A DNA stretch of 64,000 nt, from the NCBI GenBank assembly GCA_964187655.1, contig CAXLMP010000045.1, forward strand, positions 12,282 through 76,281, given 5' to 3'. Under the pieces are notes generated by a model, which saw only the letters and a program-made list of their open reading frames with translations, did no database searches and was not told where the DNA came from. The stretch comes from Lentimonas sp002292345 (lineage in GTDB: Bacteria; Verrucomicrobiota; Verrucomicrobiia; Opitutales; Coraliomargaritaceae). The position numbers were made by a program, and so were the translations under genes. This document shows positions 55,511 through 64,000 of the stretch, piece by piece; within the stretch, counting starts at the first letter, position 1; each line of letters starts with the position of its first letter.

Positions 55511-56818
55511 ATGAGCCAATTTAAAACCAACCCCATCACTCGTCGTTCCTTTCTCCGTGCAAGTGGCGCCTGCTTGGCACTCCCCTTCCTCGAGAGCTTT
55601 TCATTCGGCAAGACGGCATCCTCCTATGTTGCACCCAAACGGATGATCTTCCTTGGAGGCGGGTTTGGATTTACTGAGGATACTTTCTATCCCAAACAGG
55701 CGGGACGGTTCGCAGATATCGGCCTCACCGAAGGGTTGATGCCGTTGAAGCGCCACCAAGACGATTTCACCATGGTTTCGAATCTAACCAATATAGGTGC
55801 GACCAATCCACATGGCGGTAGTTCATCCTACCTCACCGGCGCTAATGTCTCTGGCACTCCCGGCAAACGTTTCTTCAATTCAATTTCCTGCGATCAACTC
55901 GCAGCGCAACATCTGGGCAAGGACACGCGCTTTTCATCCTTAGTACTTTCTGCCAAAGAAAAGAGTGGCCTGCAAAATTCCGGACATGGAAACGGACTCT
56001 CGCTCTCCTGGAATGACAGTGGCAATCCAATGCCGGGCATCGACCAGCCGATTGATTTATATCATACTATATTCCAACAGCAGACTGGTACCCGCGCCGA
56101 ACTAGATGATCGCTTAAGAAAGAAGGAAAGTATTTTAGACATCGTGCGAGTCAATGCCAGCGCAATGAAACGCAACCTGAGCACCAATGACCGCGAAAAA
56201 CTGGATGAATACTTCCAAGGCGTGCGTCAGGTCGAACTCGGACTAGAGCGGCAGGCGAAATGGGCAAATATCCCTAAACCAAATGCGCCTTTTGCCGAGC
56301 CCATCGACCAACTGATCGGTGAGGAAGAGATTAAATTAATGTACGACATGATCATTGTCGCGCTACAGACCGATTCGACTCGAGTGGTGACGTATCGCCA
56401 ACCCGTGTGCTCTTTGCTCGTTGGTATCGGGGTCGCGCTGCAAGCGCACTCACTCAGCCACTATGGCTTTTCCGAACCTCGCAAGAATGCCTCCCGCCAA
56501 CGAGATCAAAAGTGCTCCGAGTTATTTGCACACTTCCTAGATCGCTTAAAGGAAGCGAAAGATAGCGATGGCAGCCGCTTGTATGACAATTGCATCGTCA
56601 GCTACGGCACCAATCTTCGCACCGGCCACCAACTAAAGAACCTCCCCGCGATTGTCGCTGGCGGAGGCGCGAAGAATCTCCGCAAAGGAGAGCATATCAT
56701 CCTCTCAGAGAAAGATACCCCACTGGCGAATTATTGGCTGACTTTGTTACAGCAAGCAAATATTCCAGCGAAGCATTTTAGTCATAGTACCAGCAATCTA
56801 CCTGAAATCCTAAGCTAG
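55511..56818 (+). CDS. DUF1552 protein with Tat signal
   Basis: A 435-residue protein with a twin-arginine signal near the N-terminus (RRSFLRASGACLALPFLES), so it is exported folded, perhaps with a cofactor. The body fits DUF1552 (RMIFLGGGFGFTEDTFYP, TNIGATNPHGGSSSYLTG, STRVVTYRQP, VSYGTNLRTGHQLKNLP). It belongs to an alkaline phosphatase/sulfatase-like fold group, but catalytic function is not established. It is coupled to the DUF1592 gene and presumably acts with it in the periplasm. Confidence 0.88.
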   Translation: MSQFKTNPITRRSFLRASGACLALPFLESFSFGKTASSYVAPKRMIFLGGGFGFTEDTFYPKQAGRFADIGLTEGLMPLKRHQDDFTMVSNLTNIGATNPHGGSSSYLTGANVSGTPGKRFFNSISCDQLAAQHLGKDTRFSSLVLSAKEKSGLQNSGHGNGLSLSWNDSGNPMPGIDQPIDLYHTIFQQQTGTRAELDDRLRKKESILDIVRVNASAMKRNLSTNDREKLDEYFQGVRQVELGLERQAKWANIPKPNAPFAEPIDQLIGEEEIKLMYDMIIVALQTDSTRVVTYRQPVCSLLVGIGVALQAHSLSHYGFSEPRKNASRQRDQKCSELFAHFLDRLKEAKDSDGSRLYDNCIVSYGTNLRTGHQLKNLPAIVAGGGAKNLRKGEHIILSEKDTPLANYWLTLLQQANIPAKHFSHSTSNLPEILS

Positions 56819-56975
56819 TTAGTTTCTGCTCGGCCGGCGGACTGCTTTTCAACGCGAACTCCCTCACCTGCGGGCTCACCCGCAGTATTCGAAACTCATG
56901 CCTTGCGATTTGCCGAAAGCGGACCCTCCCCTTTGCACTGCCGTGGGATTCTTTACCGTCATCGGTTACCACAAA

Positions 56976-57003
56976 AAAGCCGCACCCTCTCGGATGCGGC
57001 TTT
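56976..57003 (-). terminator. Terminator after nrdA (also facing the DUF1552 gene)
   Basis: Nine-pair stem AAAGCCGCA/TGCGGCTTT with a 10-base loop. Read on the minus strand it is followed by six T, a good terminator for nrdA; on the plus strand the T run is weak. A second hairpin without a T run, CTGCGGG-CTCA-CCCGCAG, lies at 56868-56885. Confidence 0.8.
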
Positions 57004-57045
57004 CTTATAATAAGACAACAATAACAACAATATTTTGTGGAAACG

Positions 57046-60000
57046 TTACTGGCAAGCTTCGCACTCGTCACCATTCATCATGGCTTCGATTGAGCACGCT
57101 TTAGCCTCTGCCGCACTGAATTCTTTTTTGGTTGCTGCGGACACCGCCGCTTCGGCATCGGTTTGGCCAACACGTCCACGCTTCTCTTTTTTCACACTGG
57201 TGGTTGCCTTCTCAATGTTGGAAGCGCCGAGGGTGCGGAGATAGTAAGTAGTCTTGAGGCCCTTACGCCATGCATCGCGATACATGTGCGAGAGTGTTTT
57301 AATATCTGGCTCAGCAAGGAACAAGTTCACCGATTGCGACTGATCGATCCATTTTTGGCGACGCGCGGCAGCATCGATGAAGTATTTATATTCAATCCCA
57401 AATGCGGTGCGGTATTTATCGCGCAGGTCTTGCGGCACGCCTTCGATTGAGTCGAGTTCGCCATCGAAATACTTAACATGATCAAGCATTTCGGGCGTCC
57501 ATAGACCGCGTTTCTTTAAGTCGCGCACTAGTTCGCCATTGAGCACGATAAAGTCGCCGGACAGATTACTCTTCACGAACAGATTCTTATAGGTCGGCTC
57601 GATGCAAGGCGTGGTGCCCATGATATTAGAGATCGTAGCGGTCGGTGCGATCGCGAGCACGTTGGAGTTACGCATACCGTGCTTAGCGATTTTTTCGCGC
57701 AGCGGCTTCCAGTCCATCTTACCCGCACGCGGCACTTCGATTTTCTCGCCACGCTCTTGCTCGAGTACATCCAGTGTATCTTGAGGCATCAGACCACGGT
57801 CCCATTTGGAACCCTTATAGCTGCTGTAAGTGCCGTGCTCAGCGGCAATGTCGCTGGATGCTTCGTAGGCATAATAGGCGATGGCTTCCATGAACTCGTC
57901 GTTAAATTCAACAGCTGCCTGAGATGCAAATGCGATGTCTTTCTTGTAGAGCGTGTTTTGCAGCCCCATGATACCGAGCCCGATCGGACGGTGGCGACTA
58001 TTGGCAGTCCTGGCCGCTTCAGTCGGATAGAAGTTGATGTCGATCACGTTATCGAGGGCACGCACTGCGACGCTAATCGTCTCACGCAGTTTGGCATGAT
58101 CGAGGTTACCATCGGCATCAAGATGTGAGTCGAGCACCACCGAACCCAGATTACAAACCGCAGTCTCTTCGTCGCTTGTATTAAGGGTAATCTCGGTACA
58201 GAGATTCGAGCTATGAATCACTCCACAATGATCCTGCGGACTGCGTACATTACACGGGTCCTTGAAGGTGATCCAAGGATGCCCGGTTTCAAAGATCATC
58301 CGCAACATTAACTTCCACAGGTCGAGAGCGGGTTGCTTACGACCAAAGATTTCACCACGCTCTGCCATCGCTTCATACTCCGTGTAGCGCTTTTCAAACG
58401 CCTTACCGTACAGTTCGTGCAGGTCTGGTGTTTCGTTTGAGCGAAACAGCGTCCACTCGGCACGAGCTTCCATGCGCTGCATGAATAAATCGGGTATCCA
58501 GTTCGCGGTGTTCATGTCGTGCGTGCGGCGACGGTCGTCACCGGTGTTTTTACGCAACTCTAGGAAATCGGGTAAATCATTGTGCCACGACTCTAAATAC
58601 GCACAACCAGAACCGCGACGCTTGCCGCCTTGGTTGACTGCGACGAGTTGGTCATTGTGCAACTTCAAAAATGGGATCACGCCTTGGCTCTCGCCATTGG
58701 TACCTTTAATAAAGCCCCCAGTGCCGCGAACCGCAGTCCAAGAACCACCGAGGCCACCAGCCCATTTAGATAGGAAGGCGTTGTCGGCGATGCCGCGGTG
58801 CATGATCGACTCGATACTGTCATCGACCTTGTAGAGGTAGCAGGAAGAAAGTTGCGAGTGTAGCGTCCCAGAATTAAACAGTGTCGGTGTGGAGGAGCAA
58901 AAGCGCCGGCTCTTGTAGAGATTATAGAGACGGATGGCGTAGCCCTCGCGGTCTTGCTTCTCATGGTGAAACAAGCCCATGGAAACACGAATCCAAAAGT
59001 ATTGCGGTACTTCCAAGTGGCGGTGCTTCTTGCCAGTCTTATCAACGATCAGGTAGCGGTCGTATAAGGTTTGCACGCCGAGATAATCGAAATCGAGATC
59101 AGCGGATGGATCAAGTGCCGCACCGATCTGATCAAGATCGAAGTCGAGTAGTTTCGGGTGGATGCGCTCGATCTCAATCGCCCGTTTTAGGTAACTCTTG
59201 AAGCCGCGGCGATGCGCGTCTTTGAGTTGCTCGACACCGTCCCGCAGAATGTCCCAATCCAGTACTTCTTCGTAAATGTATGTCAGCAATACACGACCTG
59301 CAAACAGCGAAAAGTCAGCATCGCGCTCGATCATGCTCTTGGCATTGAGAATAATCGTCTTCTGCAAGTCCGAACGCGTCATCTCCGGATACAGCGAACG
59401 GCGCAACTCGTCGTCGATTTCCTCCGCGCTTAAATTAAGATCCAAGCCAATCATCGCGAATTCGATGCGACGCTTGAGATCAAGACCATCCCAGAATGAA
59501 TTCTCACCATTTGCTTCGGTGACGACGATCATCGCCTCTTGCAATGTTTCGCTAGAATCGGCGATTCCTTCATCCTCACGGACGCGCGAACGGTGCGCAC
59601 GATACAATATGTATGCTTCGGCGACCTTGAAATGACCTTGGCGCATCATCTCTTCTTGCACCGCATCCTGCACATCTTCGATATTGAGAAATGCCTGGCC
59701 GGTACCATTTAAACGATCGGTTGCAGCACGTGCGACTTCGACTGCTGGAGTCGAGTCCAATTGCAGCGAGAGAAAAGACTTACGCACCGCGACTTCGATT
59801 TTCGCTTCGTTCCACGGCACGACTTGGCCGTTACGACGAATCAGCCGAATCGAGACGGGTTCGCGCTCACGCTCTTGGCCCTTCGCACGACCAAAGACCA
59901 GGCTCTTAGCGACGTCGTGCGCATCGTTCTCGATCAATGCCTTTTCAATAAGAAGATGAATGTCGTGCGCCGATAGTTTCAATGCACGGCCTTGCTCAAT

Positions 60001-60306
60001 CGAAGTGGCTAGCACTTTGCCGACACTCTCTGCAATACTCGCCACAAACTTTTGATTCACATCCGTGTAAATTTCTTCTTCTTGACGAGACAAAAGCAAG
60101 TCAGTCAGAGCCGCGCCAATAGTATCGGCAATCTCAGCAAGATCGAAATCACGCTCGCCACCCTCGACTTCAATTTTAATTTCGGAGCGTTGAAAGTTGT
60201 CTTCACCAATCACCGCGGCCCAATCAAAGCGCGGTTTTTTATCTTTGGGAGTGGACGCGTAACGCTTGAGTTCGAGATCTTCTTCGAATGGAATTTTTTG
60301 GATCAT
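57046..60306 (-). CDS. nrdA: Ribonucleoside-diphosphate reductase alpha subunit, chlamydial type
   Basis: An unusually long 1086-residue class I large subunit that reduces ribonucleotides. Residues 40-130 look like a degenerate ATP-cone and 150-240 hold a clear one (IRLIRRNGQVVPWNEAKIE). Catalytic residues: Cys489 (SSCYLYK), Cys703 in NLCTEI with Asn701 and Glu705, Cys718 (AVCNLGS), Tyr1021-Tyr1022 (TTYYLRTLG), and the C-terminal thiol pair Cys1082/Cys1085. Length, multiple ATP-cones and NLCTEI fit the group that includes Chlamydia. It lies downstream of nrdB across a hairpin, so order is nrdB-nrdA. Its leader is G-poor. Confidence 0.95.
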   Translation of the reverse strand: MIQKIPFEEDLELKRYASTPKDKKPRFDWAAVIGEDNFQRSEIKIEVEGGERDFDLAEIADTIGAALTDLLLSRQEEEIYTDVNQKFVASIAESVGKVLATSIEQGRALKLSAHDIHLLIEKALIENDAHDVAKSLVFGRAKGQEREREPVSIRLIRRNGQVVPWNEAKIEVAVRKSFLSLQLDSTPAVEVARAATDRLNGTGQAFLNIEDVQDAVQEEMMRQGHFKVAEAYILYRAHRSRVREDEGIADSSETLQEAMIVVTEANGENSFWDGLDLKRRIEFAMIGLDLNLSAEEIDDELRRSLYPEMTRSDLQKTIILNAKSMIERDADFSLFAGRVLLTYIYEEVLDWDILRDGVEQLKDAHRRGFKSYLKRAIEIERIHPKLLDFDLDQIGAALDPSADLDFDYLGVQTLYDRYLIVDKTGKKHRHLEVPQYFWIRVSMGLFHHEKQDREGYAIRLYNLYKSRRFCSSTPTLFNSGTLHSQLSSCYLYKVDDSIESIMHRGIADNAFLSKWAGGLGGSWTAVRGTGGFIKGTNGESQGVIPFLKLHNDQLVAVNQGGKRRGSGCAYLESWHNDLPDFLELRKNTGDDRRRTHDMNTANWIPDLFMQRMEARAEWTLFRSNETPDLHELYGKAFEKRYTEYEAMAERGEIFGRKQPALDLWKLMLRMIFETGHPWITFKDPCNVRSPQDHCGVIHSSNLCTEITLNTSDEETAVCNLGSVVLDSHLDADGNLDHAKLRETISVAVRALDNVIDINFYPTEAARTANSRHRPIGLGIMGLQNTLYKKDIAFASQAAVEFNDEFMEAIAYYAYEASSDIAAEHGTYSSYKGSKWDRGLMPQDTLDVLEQERGEKIEVPRAGKMDWKPLREKIAKHGMRNSNVLAIAPTATISNIMGTTPCIEPTYKNLFVKSNLSGDFIVLNGELVRDLKKRGLWTPEMLDHVKYFDGELDSIEGVPQDLRDKYRTAFGIEYKYFIDAAARRQKWIDQSQSVNLFLAEPDIKTLSHMYRDAWRKGLKTTYYLRTLGASNIEKATTSVKKEKRGRVGQTDAEAAVSAATKKEFSAAEAKACSIEAMMNGDECEACQ

Positions 60307-60378
60307 TGTTTGTTGTTTTGGTTCAAGTTAGTAAATGGGGTGGCTGGGTCGGCCTGAGAATCAGTAGAAAATGGAAAA

Positions 60379-60405
60379 CGGAGTGCGGACGAGGTCCGCA
60401 CTCCG
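60379..60405 (-). terminator. Perfect hairpin between nrdB and nrdA
   Basis: A perfect 12-pair stem CGGAGTGCGGAC/GTCCGCACTCCG with a three-base loop. On the minus strand it is followed by TTTTCCATTTTCT, so it may act as a partial terminator limiting nrdA relative to nrdB or as a stability element. Confidence 0.7.
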
Positions 60406-60433
60406 GGAAGAGAGGTGATCGTGAGCTTTTAGG

Positions 60434-61516
<1,083 letters not shown>

Positions 61517-61707
61517 GAGTCTGTTTGAGTGGTTGGTTAGGATTGAAAGGGTTAAAAATAGAACAAAAATCGCGGGTTATTTGTCAGGATAGCTATCGCC
61601 GCAACTGAAGCTGTTGAAAATGAGTCAGATAGAATTTTTCGAGGGTAAATGGGGTCGTTCGATAAATTCAACTGTGTGCCAGCAAATCTGTGCTGTCAAA
61701 TAAATGA

Positions 61708-61754
61708 ACACCGTATATCGTATATTTTTCATAAAATCGCACTAGATATAGTAT
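61708..61754 (-). promoter_or_regulatory. Two NrdR-like boxes upstream of nrdB
   Basis: Box 1 at 61708-61723 (ACACCGTATATCGTAT) and box 2 at 61739-61754 (GCACTAGATATAGTAT) match the palindromic NrdR consensus ACACTATATATAGTGT at 12 and 13 of 16 positions by my count. Their starts are 31 bp apart, about three turns, as in known NrdR operators. They lie about 190-240 bp before the nrdB ATG. nrdR itself is not in the window. Confidence 0.7.
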
Positions 61755-61789
61755 TTATACACAAGTTGTTCGCAATTCATTGTGTATAA
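61755..61789. promoter_or_regulatory. Inverted pair of DnaA boxes adjoining the NrdR boxes
   Basis: TTATACACA (61755-61763, plus strand) and its complement TGTGTATAA (61781-61789) match the DnaA consensus TTATNCACA. Extending one base each gives a perfect 10-bp inverted repeat with a 15-base spacer. In E. coli DnaA regulates nrdAB. The remaining bases to 62040 show no gene or clear motif. Confidence 0.6.
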
Positions 61790-62040
61790 CTTACAGCGCA
61801 AATCGAGCTCAACCCGCATATTTATTGGTTTTATCAGTAGTCGACCTGCAGGTAGTTTATCCCAGCAGAATGCGCCCATAAAAGTAGGTGCAATGCCAAA
61901 AAATGGCCGCGACTCATAAAAAATGCCTCTAGTCATGCAACTTTCTTTGCAAAACATCGATTGTCTGAGTAAGGATGCACACATATACACACAGTACATT
62001 AGGCACTTGGACGACATATCCAAACCCGCCCGCAGGTATT

Positions 62041-62616
62041 ATGTCGAAAACCACTCCAGCCACAGCCCCTGCAATGATTGTTGAAGATATCGACAGCGCT
62101 TGCCTACGCGCTCTAACTGCAGGCGACCACAGCGCCTTCGCCAGCCTCGTACAGCGCTGGCAAACCCGGCTGATAAACTTCTTTTACCGCTCCACCCACA
62201 ATCGCGCCGACGCCGAAGACCTCGCGCAAGAGACTTTCCTCGAGCTTTACCGCGCCGCGCCGCGCTACACAGCACGCGGCACCTTCAGTGCCTTTATCTT
62301 TACCCTCGCCCGCCGCCGCTTGATCGACAATTACCGCAAACGCGCACGCCGGCCGCTCGACTTTATTGATCCCACCGACTTCGTCATGCAACAACACGCC
62401 GAACCAGTCGATGGTAGCCGCGAAATCGAACAAGCCTTTCACCACGCCCTTGCAGCCCTACCCGAAAACCAGCGCAACGCCATCCTACTTCGACAACAAC
62501 AAGGGCTTGCTTACGACGAAATCGCTAAAGCCCTCGACACCAGTACCAGCTCGGTCAAGACCTGGATTCACCGCGCCCGCACACAGCTGCGCCAAGAACT
62601 CAAAGACTTCGCCTAG
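62041..62616 (+). CDS. ECF-family RNA polymerase sigma factor
   Basis: A 191-residue sigma-70 group IV factor. Region 2 runs about 25-95 (FYRSTHNRADAEDLAQETFLELY in two parts, then FSAFIFTLARRRLIDNYRK) and region 4 about 130-185 (ALPENQRNAILLRQQQGLAYDEIA, TSTSSVKTWIHRARTQLRQEL). It would redirect transcription, usually under an anti-sigma factor. ATG 62041 is preferred over 61975. A small membrane protein and a DUF3106-like gene follow in a tight operon, so the first may be its regulator. Confidence 0.9.
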   Translation: MSKTTPATAPAMIVEDIDSACLRALTAGDHSAFASLVQRWQTRLINFFYRSTHNRADAEDLAQETFLELYRAAPRYTARGTFSAFIFTLARRRLIDNYRKRARRPLDFIDPTDFVMQQHAEPVDGSREIEQAFHHALAALPENQRNAILLRQQQGLAYDEIAKALDTSTSSVKTWIHRARTQLRQELKDFA

Positions 62617-62673
62617 ACAACTCTGCCCACCCTCCGACTTTCCCACCTTCAAACTTTGCCACTCATTTTCGTC

Positions 62674-63066
62674 ATGAAAACTACAGACTCACGCGACCCA
62701 CTCGACCGCACAATCGATGACCTCCTCGCCAGCCGCCCGCTGCAACCCAGCCCCGACTTTGCCGCCCGTGTACTGGCTGCAGCCGATGCACTACCAGCCG
62801 CCAAGCGCCACAGTAGTCCCGTCGGACAATTGCTACGCTTTGCACTGCCGCTCGCCGCACTGATCGCAGTCGCCTTCACCCTCGCACAATTCATACCGAG
62901 CAAGCCCAGCGCTGTTCTAGCTCCGGCGCTCAGCGCGGCCGACATGCAGGAAATCTTTTTGCTAGAGGAAAGCCTCGCAGGACTCGGCCAACTGCAAGAC
63001 GAACACTTTGGTAGCACTCATCTACTCAGCACACTCGACGCACTCACCTTCGACATCGAATCATGA
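62674..63066 (+). CDS. Small membrane protein, candidate anti-sigma factor
   Basis: A 130-residue protein with an N-terminal cytoplasmic part (about 1-50, LDRTIDDLLASRPLQPSPDF), one membrane helix (FALPLAALIAVAFTLAQFI, 56-74) and a periplasmic tail. Topology and position right after an ECF sigma gene suggest an anti-sigma factor, but no ZAS zinc motif (HxxxCxxC) is visible. It overlaps the next gene by four bases. ATG 62674 is preferred over an upstream in-frame TTG at 62656. Confidence 0.65.
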   Translation: MKTTDSRDPLDRTIDDLLASRPLQPSPDFAARVLAAADALPAAKRHSSPVGQLLRFALPLAALIAVAFTLAQFIPSKPSAVLAPALSAADMQEIFLLEESLAGLGQLQDEHFGSTHLLSTLDALTFDIES

Positions 63067-63620
63067 AAACACCCACACTCATCACAGCACTCGCCTGTCT
63101 ATTAATTGCAGCCACCAGCGCCGGCGCACAAGGAACCACTGACAGTGCTTCCGAAGACCGAGTTCAACAAGGTTCAGGCGGAGAAACACGCATGTTGCAG
63201 CACCTACTGCAAATGGACGATGCCGAGCTGGTCAACTTGCGTAAAACAGTCGAGCGCATCGAAAAGATGTCGCCCCAGGAAAAGGCACAGTTACGAGAAC
63301 GGATCGGCAAATTTGACAACATGGCACCCGGCAAAATCGCCGCGATGCGCAAGAAATTTGAAGCCATTCCCAAACAGCAACGCGAAGCCATGCGCGAACG
63401 CTGGATGGCAATGAGCCCGGAAGAGCGCGCAGAATGGCGCAAAAAGCTCAATGCGATGTCGCCCGCAGAGCGCAAAGCCCTCTTCGAAGAGCAAGGCTTC
63501 ATGGCGCCCCCTCCGCATAACCTTAAAAAAGGTCCCCGCGCAAAGCGCCCCAACAGCAAAGGACCCCAGTCTGAGCGCAGCTCCAAGCTAGGTGTAGAGC
63601 CAGCAGAAACAGAAAATTAA
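63063..63620 (+). CDS. Exported DUF3106-like Met/Arg-rich helical protein
   Basis: A 185-residue protein with signal peptide (LITALACLLIAATSAGAQ). Residues 55-150 repeat short helices such as MSPQEKAQLRERIGKFDNM, MSPEERAEWRKKLNAMSP and related, typical of DUF3106/Spy-like periplasmic proteins. The C-terminus is basic and low complexity. It may be a periplasmic chaperone or metal/stress sensor working with the sigma/anti-sigma pair, by analogy to CpxP/Spy-type systems. Its ATG overlaps the preceding stop. Confidence 0.7.
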   Translation: MKTPTLITALACLLIAATSAGAQGTTDSASEDRVQQGSGGETRMLQHLLQMDDAELVNLRKTVERIEKMSPQEKAQLRERIGKFDNMAPGKIAAMRKKFEAIPKQQREAMRERWMAMSPEERAEWRKKLNAMSPAERKALFEEQGFMAPPPHNLKKGPRAKRPNSKGPQSERSSKLGVEPAETEN

Positions 63621-63638
63621 AAAAACAAAATCGCTGGC

Positions 63639-63644
63639 TTGACA
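63639..63644 (+). promoter_or_regulatory. Possible -35 box of the tRNA operon
   Basis: A perfect TTGACA 60 bases upstream of the tRNA-Lys. At 16-18 bases spacing no good TATAAT is seen, so the promoter call is tentative. Confidence 0.35.
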
Positions 63645-63704
63645 GAATGAACTTCTGAAACAATCTCCGCATCTTCGTTAGCGATTAACGTCACTAACAA
63701 ACTT

Positions 63705-63777
<73 letters not shown>

Positions 63778-63782
63778 AGTAG

Positions 63783-63858
<76 letters not shown>

Positions 63859-63863
63859 TTTTT

Positions 63864-63896
63864 AAAGCCCTAAGCACCATACGCTTAGGGCTTTTT
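63864..63896 (+). terminator. Terminator after the tRNA pair
   Basis: 12-pair stem AAAGCCCTAAGC/GCTTAGGGCTTT with a 7-base loop and T run. Confidence 0.93.
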
Positions 63897-63923
63897 CGTG
63901 TGCCCGCAAAAAGCAAATTTCTA

Positions 63924-64000
63924 TCACAATTCTCTCGGCGTCCACCATGCGTCAAGCTCGGCGCGCAGCGCTTTGACAATATCTGGGCGAGCTATGGCAA
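63924..64000 (-). CDS. 3' end of a gene, perhaps a sulfatase
   Basis: The minus-strand frame entering from the right edge ends in TGA at 63926-63924 and reads AIARPDIVKALRAELDAWW then TPREL. This resembles the C-terminal helix of arylsulfatase-type enzymes. Only 25 residues are visible, so function is tentative. Confidence 0.45.
   Translation of the reverse strand, partial: AIARPDIVKALRAELDAWWTPREL

Noticed and set aside
61755..61789. Inverted DnaA boxes as a replication origin
   Set aside because: Only two boxes, no AT-rich unwinding element cluster, no dnaA or dnaN gene; the location before nrdB favours transcription control.
61742..62023. 93-codon minus-strand frame upstream of nrdB
   Set aside because: It runs across the NrdR-like and DnaA boxes and has a Cys/Met-rich composition unlike a protein; probably chance.

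Overview
The window is a 64 kb piece of a bacterial chromosome of middling GC content that best fits the phylum Verrucomicrobiota, class Opitutia (Coraliomargarita/Lentimonas-like). This is an inference from gene content: a DUF1592-type 'Planctomycete cytochrome C' protein next to a Tat-exported DUF1552 protein, a chlamydial-type ribonucleotide reductase, a large MoxR/DUF58/Bat operon, and start regions that nearly all lack a Shine-Dalgarno sequence. I see no phage, IS element, CRISPR array or rRNA. Most of the window is housekeeping DNA.

Layout. 1-2239: three pseudopilin/PilX-like genes of a type II secretion or type IV pilus-like system, the first cut by the window edge. 2258-7089: mnmA, a GH13 alpha-glucan enzyme and a fatty-acid desaturase. 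7474-10773: the lower-glycolysis genes gapA, pgk and tpiA, each followed by a hairpin terminator. 10938-18232: fabD, lepA, lepB, an HI0933-type flavoprotein and malQ. 18277-23161 (minus strand): priA, an exporter-type ABC transporter, a TPR protein and a Fur-family regulator lacking the usual His cluster. 23304-24266: rplU, rpmA and a small membrane protein. 24452-27907 (minus): a SWIM/SNF2 helicase, divergent from a SulP transporter and a tandem Usp protein, then galM and an ABC-F ATPase. 34068-36004: a second HI0933-family flavoprotein, a SUI1/YciH factor and a small partner. 36216-41754: the 2-oxoglutarate dehydrogenase genes sucA, sucB and lpdA behind two tandem TGACGTCA palindromes. 41830-43685 (minus): an orphan ParA ATPase with an unknown partner. 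43834-52241 (minus): a six-gene moxR-DUF58-X-batA-batBC-batDE operon with apparent gene fusions. 52571-56818: the DUF1592/DUF1552 pair. 57046-61516 (minus): nrdB-nrdA. 62041-63620: an ECF sigma factor, a short membrane protein and a DUF3106-like exported protein. 63705-63858: tRNA-Lys and tRNA-Thr. At the right edge lies the 3' end of a probable sulfatase.

Themes. Central carbon and storage-glucan metabolism (GH13, MalQ, GalM, GapA/Pgk/TpiA, SucAB/Lpd) dominates. The most informative observations are: (1) an R2 ribonucleotide reductase subunit with Leu135 where the radical tyrosine normally sits (class Ic-like), under an upstream region carrying two NrdR-like boxes 31 bp apart and an inverted pair of DnaA boxes; (2) two precisely spaced palindromic operators upstream of sucA with a partial copy before sucB; (3) G-depleted leaders without Shine-Dalgarno before most genes, several ending in a CATATA-type string just before the ATG; (4) fused Bat proteins; (5) an orphan ParA plus unknown partner; (6) an internal duplication of the heme-binding-like domain in the DUF1592 protein; (7) a 3 x 10-bp ATTCGTG tandem repeat upstream of a flavoprotein gene. 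I did not find a clearly new defence or mobile system.
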